Source: Epiperipatus broadwayi (lineage: Eukaryota > Onychophora > Udeonychophora > Euonychophora > Peripatidae). From it: DNA of 64,000 nt. This document shows, one piece after another, positions 36,311 through 49,799 of this stretch. A program made the position numbers and the translations under genes. The DNA lies in NCBI GenBank assembly GCA_028023455.1, contig JAQFVV010006203.1, positions 14,298,348 to 14,362,347 on the forward strand. Direction: 5' to 3'. The notes beneath the pieces were generated by a model that had not been told where the DNA came from, made no database searches, and worked only from the letters and a program-made list of their open reading frames with translations. Each line of letters begins with the position of its first letter. The first letter of the stretch is position 1.

Positions 36311-39300
36311 TCTGGGGTCACCTTCTTCATAAAGGGGCCTGGGTGCAAGAACCTTTATGGGGCCTAATATATATATTTTTCAAAGATAAAAACAATAATA
36401 TTTAAAAATAAGAACATATATTGCATCATATGTATGTATTTTAATCATATGATTTTTTTTTTTTGGCCATGTTTTCATTAATCATACAATTTTTAACAAT
36501 TTCCTGCTCAATACTTAATATAGTAAATGCAATTAAGCATTATTCACACGATTGATTGAAGATAATTCTTTATTGACTTTAATTTGCTAAAAGAATGCTC
36601 TGTACTTGCTATAGTAACTGGCAACATAAAGAAAAATTTTAAGAACACACTTGGAAAAAGTTCATTAAATTATTATTTAATATATATTGCAATATATCTT
36701 GTACATCAGTTACATTTTTTTTCATTTAAAATCAGTTCTCTTAATAAAACAATTTCCTGAATTTAAAATAAGTCTTGGTTCATATTCTTATTATAGAATT
36801 TTACAAAATTCTTTGAGCAATTTTTTAGTTCATTTTTTCCTAAGTGTTTTTATACTGGTGATTAATTTGAAATTAGAATAATATTAGGCATATTTTTGAA
36901 TCACTTTTCTATTTGCTGAATAATGGCATCAATCATAATATTGAATTTCTCTACTGGGTCTTGTAATATTCCATCTTCTACTAGTTAAAAAGTTTTTCTT
37001 TATCCAATTCATTACTAGGAAATCATGTTCAATGCTATTATTTTTGTTTCATCTAAAAATATGTTAAATTTTTATCTAAAATTTTGGATTTAATTTTATT
37101 TACTAAATTAAAAGCTGAGTCAAGAATAAATTGTTTTGTTGATACTATTAATTTTTGCCAATATTGTAAACCATACTGATAAGCTTAAAAATAAATGGCA
37201 TTTTTTGTAATGAATCTAGTATATTTTGTCAAAGACTGCTGGTGTTATCATTACGTGTATTGATAAGTTTTACCAAAGCATTACAAATTTGTTTAAATTG
37301 TATATACACTTTTTGGTTTCTCAATGAGAATCACAATATTTTAAGCATAATATTTAAATGCTTTTATATAATTTTTCACCTTTTTGTAGATGCAGATAAC
37401 AAATGGTATAAACAATGCAAATTTTCCAATTTTTTTTTTTTTACCAATATACACTGCTGTAACTAGAAGCAGCACCACAAATTGGCAAATTAAAAGAATG
37501 TGATAAACAAGACACATGAATTGTATCAGTTTAAATTATTTATTCAGGATTGTACACTTCTATACTTTCCCTTCATATTGTTACTGTTATCATATGCTTG
37601 TTCCCTATAGCTCATATTATCTTAATCAAGCTCATCTATTTTTTTTGAAGACATATTTACTAGTCTTTCACCAGAAGTAGCAATTTCTTCAATAAATTCT
37701 ATAAATAATTCATTAATGATTAATTTTTTGTCTACATTTTTACATATTAATAATTATTGACATTTCTTCCATGTGACAAACATCAGGAGTACAATCCATT
37801 TGGATATTGTAATATGTGGCAGCTTTTTGTTAAGTACTTCATTATCTAAAATAGCAACAAATTCCTCTTTTGATCTATGTGCCAAATGGTGCACAATTCT
37901 TTTTTCTGGATTTTAATTCTATTTATCTGATCCATCAGCACAAGATCATATTTACTTTCATATTTTCTTAAAAATTCAATTAAACTTAAAAAATTTCCAT
38001 TATTTGGTGCTGTTACTATTTCATGAGACCTTTAAAATGGCAGATTATTATTTGATAAAAATAAAATCACATCTATGGTTCTTTGGAATAGTAATTTAAG
38101 ATGTTCTATTGCTTAATTTATATTAATGTGATTTATCAGTAGTTGAACATAAATTAAGCTGTTTTAATAATTCTTGCTAAAGTAACAAACAGAAAGCTCA
38201 TGATCTCAAATTACAGATGATAATTTTCTCTATTTATAAAACCATTCATAAACTGTGTAAATTGATTGTTTTTTCTTCTTTTGGGAAATAATACACAACA
38301 AATTCAATATACTGAGTCCTGAGATTTTGAGTAAATTAACTAGATGCGAAGCTGGGTTTCACTATTTGGCATTTTTTTAATTTAGTAAAATGTAGAAAAT
38401 GATCTACCATCAGTATTCTTAAAGAAAAACATCTTGATTACATTTTTTAGGTCTGTTTTTATCACACAATAATCTAAATATATCACCTATAATGTTTGAC
38501 CAAAACCGGGATCACTTATATTCACTTGATCACCATCATTATTGTTATTATCATTATTACTTACATTCATTATCACTAGATTTTGATTTTCACTCTGTAT
38601 ATCATTACTTGCTGTTTCCAATACTTTTGTATAAACACATGCTTCTTCTTCAGGCAACTCAATATGTTTTCCACAGATTCTATTTGTACTTTGTTTGTAT
38701 TTTTCTGCTTTAACTGTAACTTTAATCAGAACTGCTGAAGATGAAGCAATTTCATTGTAAGATTTATTTTGTAGTCATGAAAGCAGTTCTACTAATGACT
38801 TTTTGATTTTATGTTTTCTACTAATTTTCTTTTTGACACCCAGAAAGATGTTTATCCCAATGAATTAACAAAAGAGTAAAATACTTGCTTTTTAATATTA
38901 CACTAGTAATAAGCTGTTGGGAAATCTTGGGGATATATGCAATCAAATTCAAATAGGCTTTTAGTTTGATTACTCAAACAAATAAAATAACATAGTGATA
39001 TATAAAGTATCAATAAGTGCATTCCTATAAATATTAAATTAACCTAAAATGATTTTTTATATTATCCTGTGCAGTTGTGCTTCATTCCTCTCGCAGTCAT
39101 AGGCATTTCCCACTATATATCACACATTATTTGTCTTATAGTTTATTAATCATTATGTGCATTCCAAAATTGTTAATGCTGTTGAATCAAGCTCTATGAA
39201 CATTTTTTTGTGTGCCTGTAACATGATTTCTGCTGCTAATATGCAGAATAAATTTTCACTTTCCCAGAGGAATTTTTGGAATTGCAAACATATAGAAGTA

Positions 39301-39544
39301 TTAAGTTTTGTTATTGTTTATTGAATCCTATATAAGATGTCACACATCTCATTGTATGTTATGTATTATTTGTATGTAGGAAGAAATTGTTGAAACTCAG
39401 CAAAATTTTTAAATAAAGCTACTTTGTATGTATAGCAGTGGTTTTATGCTATTTTAAACATTTTGAAATATATATATATTTAAATTTTTTTATGGTGGCT
39501 TGATGACCCAGGTGCATTGCACCCCCTCCTCCATGTCCAACCTT
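36311..39544 (-). mobile_element. hAT transposon with decayed transposase
   Basis: The proposed ends are next to GAATCTAG (36303-36310) and GAATCTAT (39545-39552), an 8-bp duplication with one mismatch. The termini (TCTGGGGTCACC on the left, the inverse of AAGGTTGGACATGG on the right) are imperfect inverted repeats. A transposase pseudogene fills the minus strand, so this was an autonomous-length element. Confidence 0.75.
36550..38870 (-). pseudogene. hAT transposase (ZMYM1/DUF4371-like), broken
   Basis: Minus-strand reading: an N-terminal HLSGCQKRKLVENIKSKS near 38850. In the middle are SHEIVTAPNNGNFLSLIEFL and RKYESKYDL near 38030-37940, the DUF4371 block that precedes the catalytic core. 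At the C terminus is MLPVTIASTEHSFSKLKSIK followed by NYLQSI (36629-36550), the hAT dimerisation signature. Stops interrupt all frames. The catalytic DDE residues were not individually placed. Confidence 0.8.
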
Positions 39545-40049
39545 GAATCTATAATTAAATAATTATAGCTTTTAAAATGGAACTCTTAAGATATTCTGAA
39601 CATTTTTTTCCTCTAGATTATAGAATAAATCCAGCTAGATTTGATCTTTCTAAACATTACTGGAATAGCCATGATTATTGTGATCATCTGCTTTATAAAT
39701 GCAATTTTATTAATCTACTTATGTTTAAACAAACACAAAACATATAGTTAATGATTGTTGAAGCTATAGCTACAATGGTGAAATTTAAGGATTTAATAAA
39801 GTCACTAACGAGTTTATCTTCTGGTTGAAACAATAGTTAAACTAATTTAAAAAATCCATATGTAAAATAAATATTAAATCAAGAAATGGATATGTAAGAA
39901 ATGGCAATTCTGCATATTAATAAGCTCAGGAGATTCATTTTACTGGAGGAAAAGCTCTATTATATTGATGAATATACTGTGCCTATTCCTGTCTTTAAAT
40001 TGGCTCATATTTACTCATAATATTTAACCTGACAAACCTGAAAATCTAT

Positions 40050-40640
40050 AGCATCATCAACTCCTTCAAATTATTCAATGCAGAAAGCTGCCTGGAAAAC
40101 AAATATGAATATCAAAATTATTAAAAGTGCTGATCACATCCTTAATTAAAAGATATAAAAGTGTTGGATTCATAGATAAATGTAAAAAAGATTATTATGA
40201 TAGAGATAGCAACTAAGTTTTAAAATGAAGGCAAATTCTAGTAGAGAGAAATGTGAATTTTTTGTTCATTTTCCCAGTCATCATCAACAATGGATCCAGC
40301 AATTAAAAAAACTGATGAGCAGTCTGACATTGAATAGAAATGCAATAAACATTCCATATAAATCTTTAAAAAATTAAGATGAGACTTAGTCTAACTAATA
40401 TATTTTTTGAGACTCTATGGATGTGAAAGTTGGACATGAAAAAGAATAGTACAAATATTGATGTTTCTAAAACTGTAATGCTTATGAAACCTTTTGAAAT
40501 TATCATGTTAATGAAAAAGAATAAATCTCATATTATTATTTTTTAAGATATATTCCTGCACCTAAAGAGTTTAACTAGAATGTTCATTGCAATTCTATCT
40601 GATTAGACTTGAATTTTCATTTAAAGCACAAACTAGAATG
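40050..40640 (+). pseudogene. LINE 3' fragment (RTE-like C-terminal region)
   Basis: The translation near 40300-40430 contains KKTDEQSDIE and, after stops, RLYGCESWT. YGxExWT is the conserved block after the RT thumb in RTE-like LINEs. The matching RT core is absent, so this is a short decayed piece; its borders are guesses. Confidence 0.5.
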
Positions 40641-41559
40641 AAATTGTTCTTTTTTTGATCACATTGAGATCATCTGATTCCTTATAAAAGTTTATAATAT
40701 TTGAAAATCTTTATAAAGAAAAATGAAAGAATTCCATCATAATAATGAATGTTCATTGACCAGTTTGAAAGATCAAATAGATGATAGGACATTTTGAAAA
40801 AAATACTATTTATATAATCATGAAGTCAACATTGGCTTGATTACAATTAATAATAATCCCCAGATATAATACTAAACAATTGAAATACCTTTTTATAAAA
40901 GTTTGTAAATAAAAAATTTGATTAATAATGTATGGTTTTAAAATAATCATTTTGTGTCTATGAAAGAGATTATCTATAGCACATGGCAAAATAATACAAA
41001 TTTATAGATTTTAATTGTATTTCCAGATTATAATTTTAGAGATATTTGTAAACATTACTATTACAATAAAAGTAACTATACAAATTTTAAACAAATAAGA
41101 ATAAAATCATTTGTATTTTTCTTTTGATAGTTGTTTTTATAATGTTTAATAATATATAAAGTAATATTATTAGTAATAAAAAAAAAATCTAAAAATAAAT
41201 TTTATTTAACATGTACTCACTATTGTTTTTTTCCTGATTGAGAAAATAAAAAGAGGAGTTAAAAAATAACTCAATCTAGATATACTAATGTTGGGAAAAA
41301 GTCTGATCACCAAACAAGTGAGAATCTTCATATTTAAAATACAACTTTCTCTTTTTTTTTTGCTAATAAATTATTTAATGTGACAGAGTTTTCAGAGAGT
41401 TAAAACTCAGTTGAAATTGCATTGAATAAAATTGGATTTGTAGAGGTTTGTAGTTTTAGTTCTTTAATTATTATAGTAAAAAACCCAGTGTTACAATATT
41501 GAATAGAATACAAAAAAACTACGGATCATTAAAAAAAAAACAATTGTGCTGTCAGTTCA

Positions 41560-41880
41560 CTACTAGTACATTGTTCAAATTACTTATGGCGGGCTTCAAA
41601 ACTAACATGGTCCCTTTCATTAGCTTGTTTTAACACAGTTCATCATACTTTACCAATCCTTAAGCCACACTTGTTATGTAAGTTGCAAACTCCTTTATCT
41701 TGTCGGCACTTAGGCTTACAGTTTAACACTTGTTCACTCGTTGAAGAACAAAAACTGAAGAAGTCTTCACCACCTTTTGCCAGCTCCCACCTACGTCATC
41801 CCCCCCCCCCTACTCACTCCCTCTAGTCATTATTTCTAGAGGTAATCAGTTTCGCTGTCCAGCACAATGTCAATCATAAA
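41560..41880. other. GC-richer repeat-like block, unclassified
   Basis: It contains CCTACGTCATCC followed by a run of C (41799-41809), CTCTAGTCATTATTTCTAGA and CAGTTTCGCTGTCCAGCAC. It differs from the surroundings in composition and looks like a transposon or LTR fragment. There is no coding frame or second copy in the window. Confidence 0.35.
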
Positions 41881-42904
41881 TTAAAATTAACAAAAAAACT
41901 TCTCAGAAATATATTTTAATATTTATAAATTGTTAGTTTATTTAACAAGTATCTTTAATTTGTTTATATAAATACGAGATTTACCCAACCTAAATAGGCC
42001 ATAATTTTTTTTAATTGATTGTTTTAATAATTTTTTTAAAAAGATTTAATGCAAATTAAACAAAAGATTTTAATATTATATAAATAAATGTGAGAATTGT
42101 ACACCAGCCTGAAAGGATGTCATTTTGACTTCAATTATATGCTAACCAAAACTAAATGTAAATATGGTACTATAGCATCTCCCCCCCTCCAACTAAATAT
42201 CATATTTCAAACATGAGTTTATATACTGTAATCACATTTTCTTCATGGTTTAAATACTATCTCTCTCTAGTTAAAAGCACACACTGATTTTTTTCCGAGT
42301 ATTTTTTATTAATTGCGGAATTACTTTCTTCACATAAGCATAAGTTTTTTAATTGATTGTGAATTTGACATATGATAATTTTATGGAAAAACATACATTC
42401 ATCAATCAGACAACAGCTTTATAAATAAATATTCACATGCATTTATATATAAATAAAAGTGTAAAAAAATGTGATTACATTTAGCATCAAACATATAAAT
42501 AAATTTATGCTAATATATAAAAATATTTTACTTAAATAAAGAAATACTGCAGTTTTATTGTGCTCTAGTTTCAATCAAATGCTATTAACTTTATTCCTAT
42601 AAAAATGTAATTTTTCTTATATGCAAATTCAAGGCTTATAGTCTCTTTCTAGCAGAAATTATCTAATTAGTAAATAATAAGGACATCCATGCATATATAA
42701 AAATTAAGTGTTCTGTGACTTCCATGGCTCGCATTATATTTGCATTACATAACATGGATCTTCTTTTATTTACTTAATAATTCTTTTTATGTAAGTATTG
42801 AACAATCAATACATTGAATAGATTCAATGCTGACTCATATATAAATTTTTACTTGTAGAAGTTAAACTATCAAATCAAGGAATAATTGTAAATATTACTT
42901 TTAC

Positions 42905-43015
42905 CTCATCAAGAAGACTGAAAATGCTGATTTTTCCTTCCAATAAATCCACACAAGATTGATTATCAGAATATCCTTTTAAAACCCACGGAAGACCTTC
43001 TTCTTCATAAATTAA
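42905..43015 (-). CDS. MYO19: Myosin XIX motor exon C: lower 50-kDa domain
   Basis: This exon has 37 codons, in phase 0 at both ends. It reads LIYEEEGLPWVLKGYSDNQS, then CVDLLEG and SIFSLLDE. It aligns with human MYO19 YAVEGLEWSFINYQDNQPCLDLIEG and SLINE, which is the segment after the relay helix. The acceptor AG is at 43017-43016 and the donor GT at 42904-42903 (GTAAAAG). Exons B and C join without a gap, and there is no internal stop or frameshift. The exon sits between introns of about 12.2 and 11.1 kb. Confidence 0.93.
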
Positions 43016-43569
43016 CTAAATAAAAAAATAAGTTTTCATTTCATTTTTCAAAGTAAATTTAATAAGTGAAATATAAAAATACAATTATCTATTCTATGTT
43101 TTTATAACATGCAATTCATTTTTATGTGCAAGATTAAATGGATTTTATATTATTAAATTTTCAATACTAAACTTCATTACATTTTATACAAGATAAATTG
43201 CAATAAATGATATACTATTGTGTATGTAAAATCATTCCAATTCAAATATCTATATAACAAATGCAGGAGGAAAAAGAGATAGGCTAGAAATTTAATTATA
43301 ACTTCTTTTTTTTTATCTTCTTGACTTAGTTACTTTATTATAATATTATTATATTTTTAATTTCTTTTAAAAATGTTTATTTTTGTAATTTCTCTATAAC
43401 ATTTTCAATATATGGCTGATTAACTCACAAAGTCACATTCTAACACCATATGACTTTGTGATTTGGGAATAATTATAATTTACAAGACTAAGCCAAGAAA
43501 TTTTTAAAAATTAAAAAAAAAACAACAGTAAAATATATATAAAAACAAATTTAAATAAATGTAAACTCC

Positions 43570-43734
43570 AATCATTGTTCAATCACTATACCATGTAAAA
43601 ACTGATCGTTCACTTTATTATATATGATTGATGATACGCAAAACAGCTGATGAAAAGAGTTTTTTCTGAAATGCATGCATGCTACAGAGCAAATGGTCAG
43701 TTTTTTATATGGTATGGCAATCGAATAATGAATA
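43570..43734. repeat. Inverted repeat with central CTGATGA
   Basis: Outer arms CTATACCATGTAAAAACTGA and TCAGTTTTTTATATGGTATGG pair. The loop contains CTGATGA at 43647 and GAAATGCATGC. The core motif resembles a hammerhead, but stems I and II do not close well. Confidence 0.55.
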
Positions 43735-45605
43735 TTTCAAGTACTGTGATTAGAGATTAACAGCTATCCAGCTTGTACATATATTTCTTATAGTAGTTCA
43801 TTATATACATATATATAAACATTAAAAACCAGTCAATACTTAGACAATCCCAATATAGATAAAAATCAACAATTTCAAACTGTTGTCAAGGCAACCTCCT
43901 TTTAACAATATATATTATATTGTAACCTTCCAAATGGAGAGGTGAGGGATGGGTCATATCGGCAGTCACCATATTACCTATAGATTTTACACACCACAGA
44001 GTACGAGTCCTCTCAGAGACAAAATATATAAATGTAAATGCTAAAGTATCAGGTTCTTCTTACATTTAAATCTTATCTCAGGTTCATACTTTATCTATAT
44101 CTCAGGGTTTATACATGTATTTGATACAAGAAAATGATTATTATAATAAATACTTTTACACTTAAATGCAATAACTATTTAAGTTATTCTATCTTATTAT
44201 AACTCCATCATCTTATATCTTAAGCAAATAAAATGCAAATATAAAATAATTAAATATCTAAAGACTTTAGATAAACACATGGCTAGCAGATAAAACTCTT
44301 TCTAAATATTTTAAAATTCTTCTTACATGGATATTTATTTTGTACCACCAATAAACACATCAAATTCTATGTATTGTAAATTCTAGAAATTTCATTTGCG
44401 TCATTCATTTATGTAGTAAAAAAGTAATTTAAAGTGATCAATTAATAACTTCACACTCTTCATTTCAAACACTTCAGATTTGCCCATACATATACAGTTG
44501 GGTCGAAAATATAGATGGATTCATTCTATATTTTCTTAAAGACTTTATCTTGTGTTTGAAAAAGTGACAGTATTCATTTATATAGTGACATCTGCAAAGC
44601 GCATGTGTATTAGCTTATTAATATTATATATCTTCTAATATAAACTTGTACCAAGTACTAAAAATAAAATAATGCAGCAGGTAGAAAGGGTAATTTTATG
44701 CTACCCATTACATTACAAAGTAAACTTGAAATAAAGATGTTACAATGTAGGTGTGAAATAAATGATAAATAAAATAAACAAATAAATTTCATGTGACTTT
44801 TGAAATGTACACTTTTTTAAAATAATGAATTAGATTTTCTGATAATGAATGTGATAGCGACAATGAAACAGAAACATATTTAATAAATAGAAAAATATTT
44901 ATTTACAAAATAATAACAATATTTAATACAATAAAATATTTACAATGAGCAATAATTTTAATATAACAAATTATACTAACAAAAATATTGGTATAATTTG
45001 AAATAAAATATCCCCTTCTGAAAACTGTAATAATAGCATTTGTATTACTTGAGTTCTCACATTTTATTTGATACTATCTCTCTTACTATTACATACACAG
45101 CACAGAAGAACATACATATATGCCTATACAGTGGCCAGTAGTATGTATTAAATAAATATACTACAGCACCAACAATGTCTGAAAATCAGTATGGAAACAT
45201 ATTTCTCATGAAATTGTAAAGATAGCTTAATATTATGCAAAATAATTAAAACACTATAACTATATTAATACCTACGAGAGCCAAGAAAATAAACAAGTTC
45301 AATACTTGCAATTATCCTAATATACATAAAATTAATCTGTAGTAGAACTAATAAAATAATTGCAAAGATAGACATGTCTTAAAATGATATCACAAATTAA
45401 TAATATACACTAATATTAAGTTATAGGCAAAGTGTATGATGAAAAATATATGAATGGGCACTCGATAATTTGATCTTGCAGTACTGAAACAAGTAACCCA
45501 CGCTCTCTCTCATGGAGAGACTTAAAACATACAAAAGCAATAAAATATCCACATAAAAATGCCTAAATACCATGTACCAATTAATAAACACACAACACAT
45601 AAATT

Positions 45606-45647
45606 TCATCATCATCATCATCATAATAATAATAATAATAATAATAA
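45606..45647. repeat. (ATC)n-(ATA)n microsatellite
   Basis: TCATCATCATCATCATCA followed by about seven AAT units; a plain trinucleotide repeat. Confidence 0.95.
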
Positions 45648-48600
45648 ATTAATAGTTACATCGTATGCACATTCATAAGCATAATAACACATCTATTTGG
45701 TCTATCATTATATGTAAACAGACACACCATGATTGCATAACAACATTAAATATTAACATTTTATAAACTATCTAAACTTGCACACTAACTTCCATGCATT
45801 CCATTCATAATCATATATTAAATATAAAAAGCTGTTTTTACTCTGATTACGATATCATTTTATTATACTTAGAATAATAAATTCAGAGAACTCTTAATAA
45901 TTTATGCCTTTAAAATAAAACCTTTTACCAATATATTTTCTTACTAATCCGTTAACACATATACCATTATAAATATAGCTTATAATATCATAAATAACCT
46001 AATAATAAAATATACATAAGTGATAAAACCATAAATAAAAATCATATATCATTACCTGTTTTAAATTAAGGATTAAAAGTTCTTTCATTTTTAAAATGAA
46101 ATTAATCTTTTTAATTGAGGAGTCTTTTTGTTGCTTTCTTTAATGAAATAAAACACAACATAGTCTTTCACTAATGCAGATAAAATGAATATGCACACAA
46201 ACAGTTCAGACCAGAAATTTATTGTTAGCATTGTCGGTAATTGAAATGTAAACTTAGAGAAATGAGCTGAGAATAGGTATAGCAAAGTTGACAAGAAACA
46301 AGTAATCAACAGTTCCATTATAAATTTAAAACATTATTTTGTTAATATTAAATTATAAAGCAAATTGGAGTTATTTCCTTCTTTAGCAAAACAATGAAAA
46401 TATACTTTTAATGATTAAGCAGATGAATGAACTATAATAATGCTAAAAGATTATTTTATTTGTATTAGCAGCTAAGTCTTTTCTAAAATATTAGTAAAGA
46501 CAAACTGGATGACATTTTCCTTTATCAGAATTATATAAAGCAATTTAAAATTATCATATTTTATTTTGTTTTTAAGACTAGCAATAATTTTAAAACAATT
46601 CATTATTGCAATCCTTTTTGGTTTAATAAAGATATAATGTTTTCAAACTTATTTCTAATAAGTTAAGAGTGATTGTCTCTCAATTAATTATATTGTCCAC
46701 ATGAATTATTTATTTTAAGGTCAGAGCTTTATCAAAATATAACAGGTAACATCTTTAGTAATTAGAATTAGTGTAAAACAAAATTAAAAGTCCTATGATA
46801 AAGTGTTAATTGAATGATTTAATAACCAAAAAGTTCAAATTATCTAAAAATCTATAAATAGGCAAAAATAAACATTCACATATTCTGATGTCTTATCGGT
46901 TTCCAATAACTTTTTCTATTCAAGATGCTTTATAATTTCCCTCAAGAAATAATAGTTTTTTGCAACTCCCAGTGATTTATTATTTCATGAACAGGTAGAC
47001 ACATACTGTAAAGCAGTTTTACCATGACTTTAATTTCTTATCCCAATATTTAAACTGATAAAAATGATAAGAAATTTAAAATAAAATGAACAGAAAAACT
47101 TTTACAACTGATTACATGAAAATAACAAAGATACTCTGTTAATGTCTTTTATTTTCCAGTTTTTCCTTTTTTAAGAGCATGTGCATGTGTTCAATTTTTG
47201 TTAGTTATAGCATGGTATAATTCAATCAATCAAATCAAAGCATTAGGGTAGGATTTTTAACAGTAGCATAATTTTAAACTCTTAATTGTAAGGTTGCATA
47301 TTTATAGACTTAACTTTGAGATCTTTACTAATTAAGCCCGTCTAAATACATGATGTAGACTGATAACTAATACGTAAAATTAATTTTATTAACTCAGAAA
47401 TAAACAGCCTAAAGACAATATGAAATACCTAATGTAACTTCAAATATTGCAAAAAAATTGTCTAACAATTTCAAATTTAGCTTCAGAACACCTCCCAGTA
47501 CTATCCGACTAATAAATAATTCAAAAGATAAAATAGAAAAAGATCAAGCCCCTCATGTAATTAGGCTGCCATGCATCTTACTACAGTGAGACTCGGGCTA
47601 ACCTTAATACAATAATTTACCAACACAGGTATGCATACAACAGGGTTAAAAATAAAAATGAAGGAACATCGGTATTCTGGGACCACCAGGTGGCTACGGG
47701 CCATGTATTCGAGCCCAGTTCTGCCCAAATAATTTGTACAGAGAAGAGTGATGCCAAAAGAAAAGTTAGAGGCTTTTTACATAGCAAATGATCTCAGTGC
47801 CATTAATGGAAAAGAGGCATGCTTTGCTCTCTCCAAACAATGGACTAACTAATTAAAAATTCAAACTCATTTGCATATGTGTACAATAAATCACAACAGT
47901 CTTTATTCACAAAGCTATGAGTATGAGATTCCAACATTAAATCTTGAAAGCGCTAAGCAGACCTATTACACATTATAGTATAATTATAGCTTCATTATTT
48001 AATGCGAAAAAGTCACATATTTATAATTACAATTTATTTAAATTCCAAATAAACAATAAACCAGTCATTTAACTTTAATGAAAATTATTTACTTAATTAA
48101 AATAATATCTTCATTTTAGAATAAACACCTTTTCACTCTATTTAAAAGTTCTTCAAGATTATTCTTATTTAAAATACTCTTTTTATAAAATATATTACTT
48201 TAATAATCCCTTTTAAATTTCTCAATTTTTCAACATACATACACAAACATTTGTGCACACACGTATTCCAGAGAACAATCAATAGTTTAAAAACAATGAA
48301 ACTCAAATTTTATCTATTAAAAACATATTTAAGTTAAAACTATTCCAATTAGTTATCTTTTGGTAAGCTTAATGTCTTAAATTCTAATTTTAATAGATAT
48401 TATATTATCTAATACCTTATGAAATACTATTTTAAATGTATTTTATTTTGAAAATGAGAAAAATAGAAACCTTAACATAAATTGATAAGACATACTTTAC
48501 AAATGATAATAAAAAATTTATTTATTGCAACTAATTTAAAACAGAGCACACTTCAAACTAACTCTTATCCAGGTTTAAACTACCAAATTTGGATTCTTAA

Positions 48601-48915
48601 GCAAATATTAAACAAGATAATTGATATTCTTTAAGTAGTTAATATTCATACAACTTTTTAATAAGCTGTTTTATTAATAAATTAAAACACTTTAACAACA
48701 ATGAAGTTTATTTATTATAGTTATATTTATTTAAATTTAAAAAAATATTTAACCCTTAGGGGTAAATATAAGGTTACAATATATATATATGAAAAACAAA
48801 AACAAGTTTTATATACGTAAAAACCTGCTATCGCTTGTATTAATGATCAATAGATGGAGCTTATTTGTTTACATAAACGTCAGTCAATATTCACTATCTC
48901 TTTCATTTTGCTCCA

Positions 48916-48962
48916 CCCTCAGATCAGCTGATTTCAAGCTGATTTGCTCTCATCAGTGAGAG
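48916..48962 (-). ncRNA. Hammerhead ribozyme, type I (left arm)
   Basis: Minus-strand order: CTCTCA, core CTGATGA, stem II GAGC/GCTT with loop AAATCA, core GAA, stem III ATCAGCTGAT, C17, TGAGGG. Stem I closes six pairs including one G-U. All conserved core residues are present. Confidence 0.8.
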
Positions 48963-49752
48963 ATAGAAGTTAGAAACTAGACCTAAATATCAACTCCAAG
49001 CGTTTATGCAAAACGTTTCTATCAGTTTGCAAGCATGAATTTTTTAGACACCTAAATGTCTTCAAACTCAGCCTATCAAACTAGATAGCTATATGGGTCT
49101 GATATCAGTTCAGATTCTCCACATAGTGAAAGCTTCTGCAATCTATATCATTGCAAGAAAACTTTAAAGGTACATTTATGAAAAACAAAAACAAGTTTTA
49201 TATACGTAAAAACCTGCTATCGCTTGTATTAATGATCAATAGATGGAGCTTTACCAAGACCTCCAAACAAGCGTATTTGTTTACATAAACGTCAGAGTCA
49301 ATATTCACTGTCTCTTTCATTTTGCTCTGCCCTCAGATCAGCTGATTTGCTCTCACAAATCAGCTTGAAATCAGCTGATCTGAGGGCAGAGCAAAATGAA
49401 AGAGACAGTGAATATTGACTCTGACGTTTATGTAAACAAATATGCTTGTTTGGAGGTCTTGGTAAAGCTCCATCTATTGATCATTAATACAAGCGATAGC
49501 AGGTTTTTACGTATATAAAACTGTTTTTGTTTTTCATAAATGTACCTTTAAAGTTTTCTTGCAATGATATAGATTGCAGAAGCTTTCACTATGTGGAGAA
49601 TCTGAACTGATATCAGACCCATATAGCTATCTAGTTTGATAGGCTGAGTTTGAAGACATTTAGGTGTCTAAAAAATTCATGCTTGCAAACTGATAGAAAC
49701 GTTTTGCATAAACGCTTGGAGTTGATATTTAGGTCTAGTTTCTAACTTCTAT

Positions 49753-49799
49753 CCCTCACTGATGAGAGCAAATCAGCTTGAAATCAGCTGATCTGAGGG
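49753..49799 (+). ncRNA. Hammerhead ribozyme, type I (right arm)
   Basis: Plus-strand order: CCCTCA, core CTGATGA, stem II GAGC/GCTT with loop AAATCA, core GAA, palindromic stem III ATCAGCTGAT, C17, TGAGGG. Stem I is six Watson-Crick pairs; the left-arm copy has a G-U at one of them. The predicted cut is after C49793. This is the most canonical copy in the window. Confidence 0.85.

Larger units (their letters stand above)
31823..42904 (-). other. MYO19: MYO19 intron between exons C and D
   Basis: This 11.1-kb intron contains an inverted repeat (32071-32200), hammerhead-like repeats (32745-33030), a SINE (33320-33540), a Jockey-type LINE fragment (35580-36300), a hAT transposon (36311-39544), a LINE 3' fragment (40050-40640) and a GC-richer block (41560-41880). 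Segments 33550-35570 and 41900-42900 show only AT-rich sequence. Confidence 0.8.

Noticed and set aside
36687-38713. Plus-strand frames rich in Tyr, His and Phe
   Set aside because: They are antisense shadows of the minus-strand hAT transposase remnant.
40312-40345. CTGATGAGCAGTCTG ... GAAATGC on the plus strand
   Set aside because: No stem II or stem I pairing; it lies in the LINE fragment and reads as coding remnant.
43647-43680. CTGATGA followed by a T-rich stem and GAAATGCATGC, a third hammerhead candidate
   Set aside because: Stem II pairs poorly (AGA/TCT only), the base at the cleavage position would be G, and no stem I closes.
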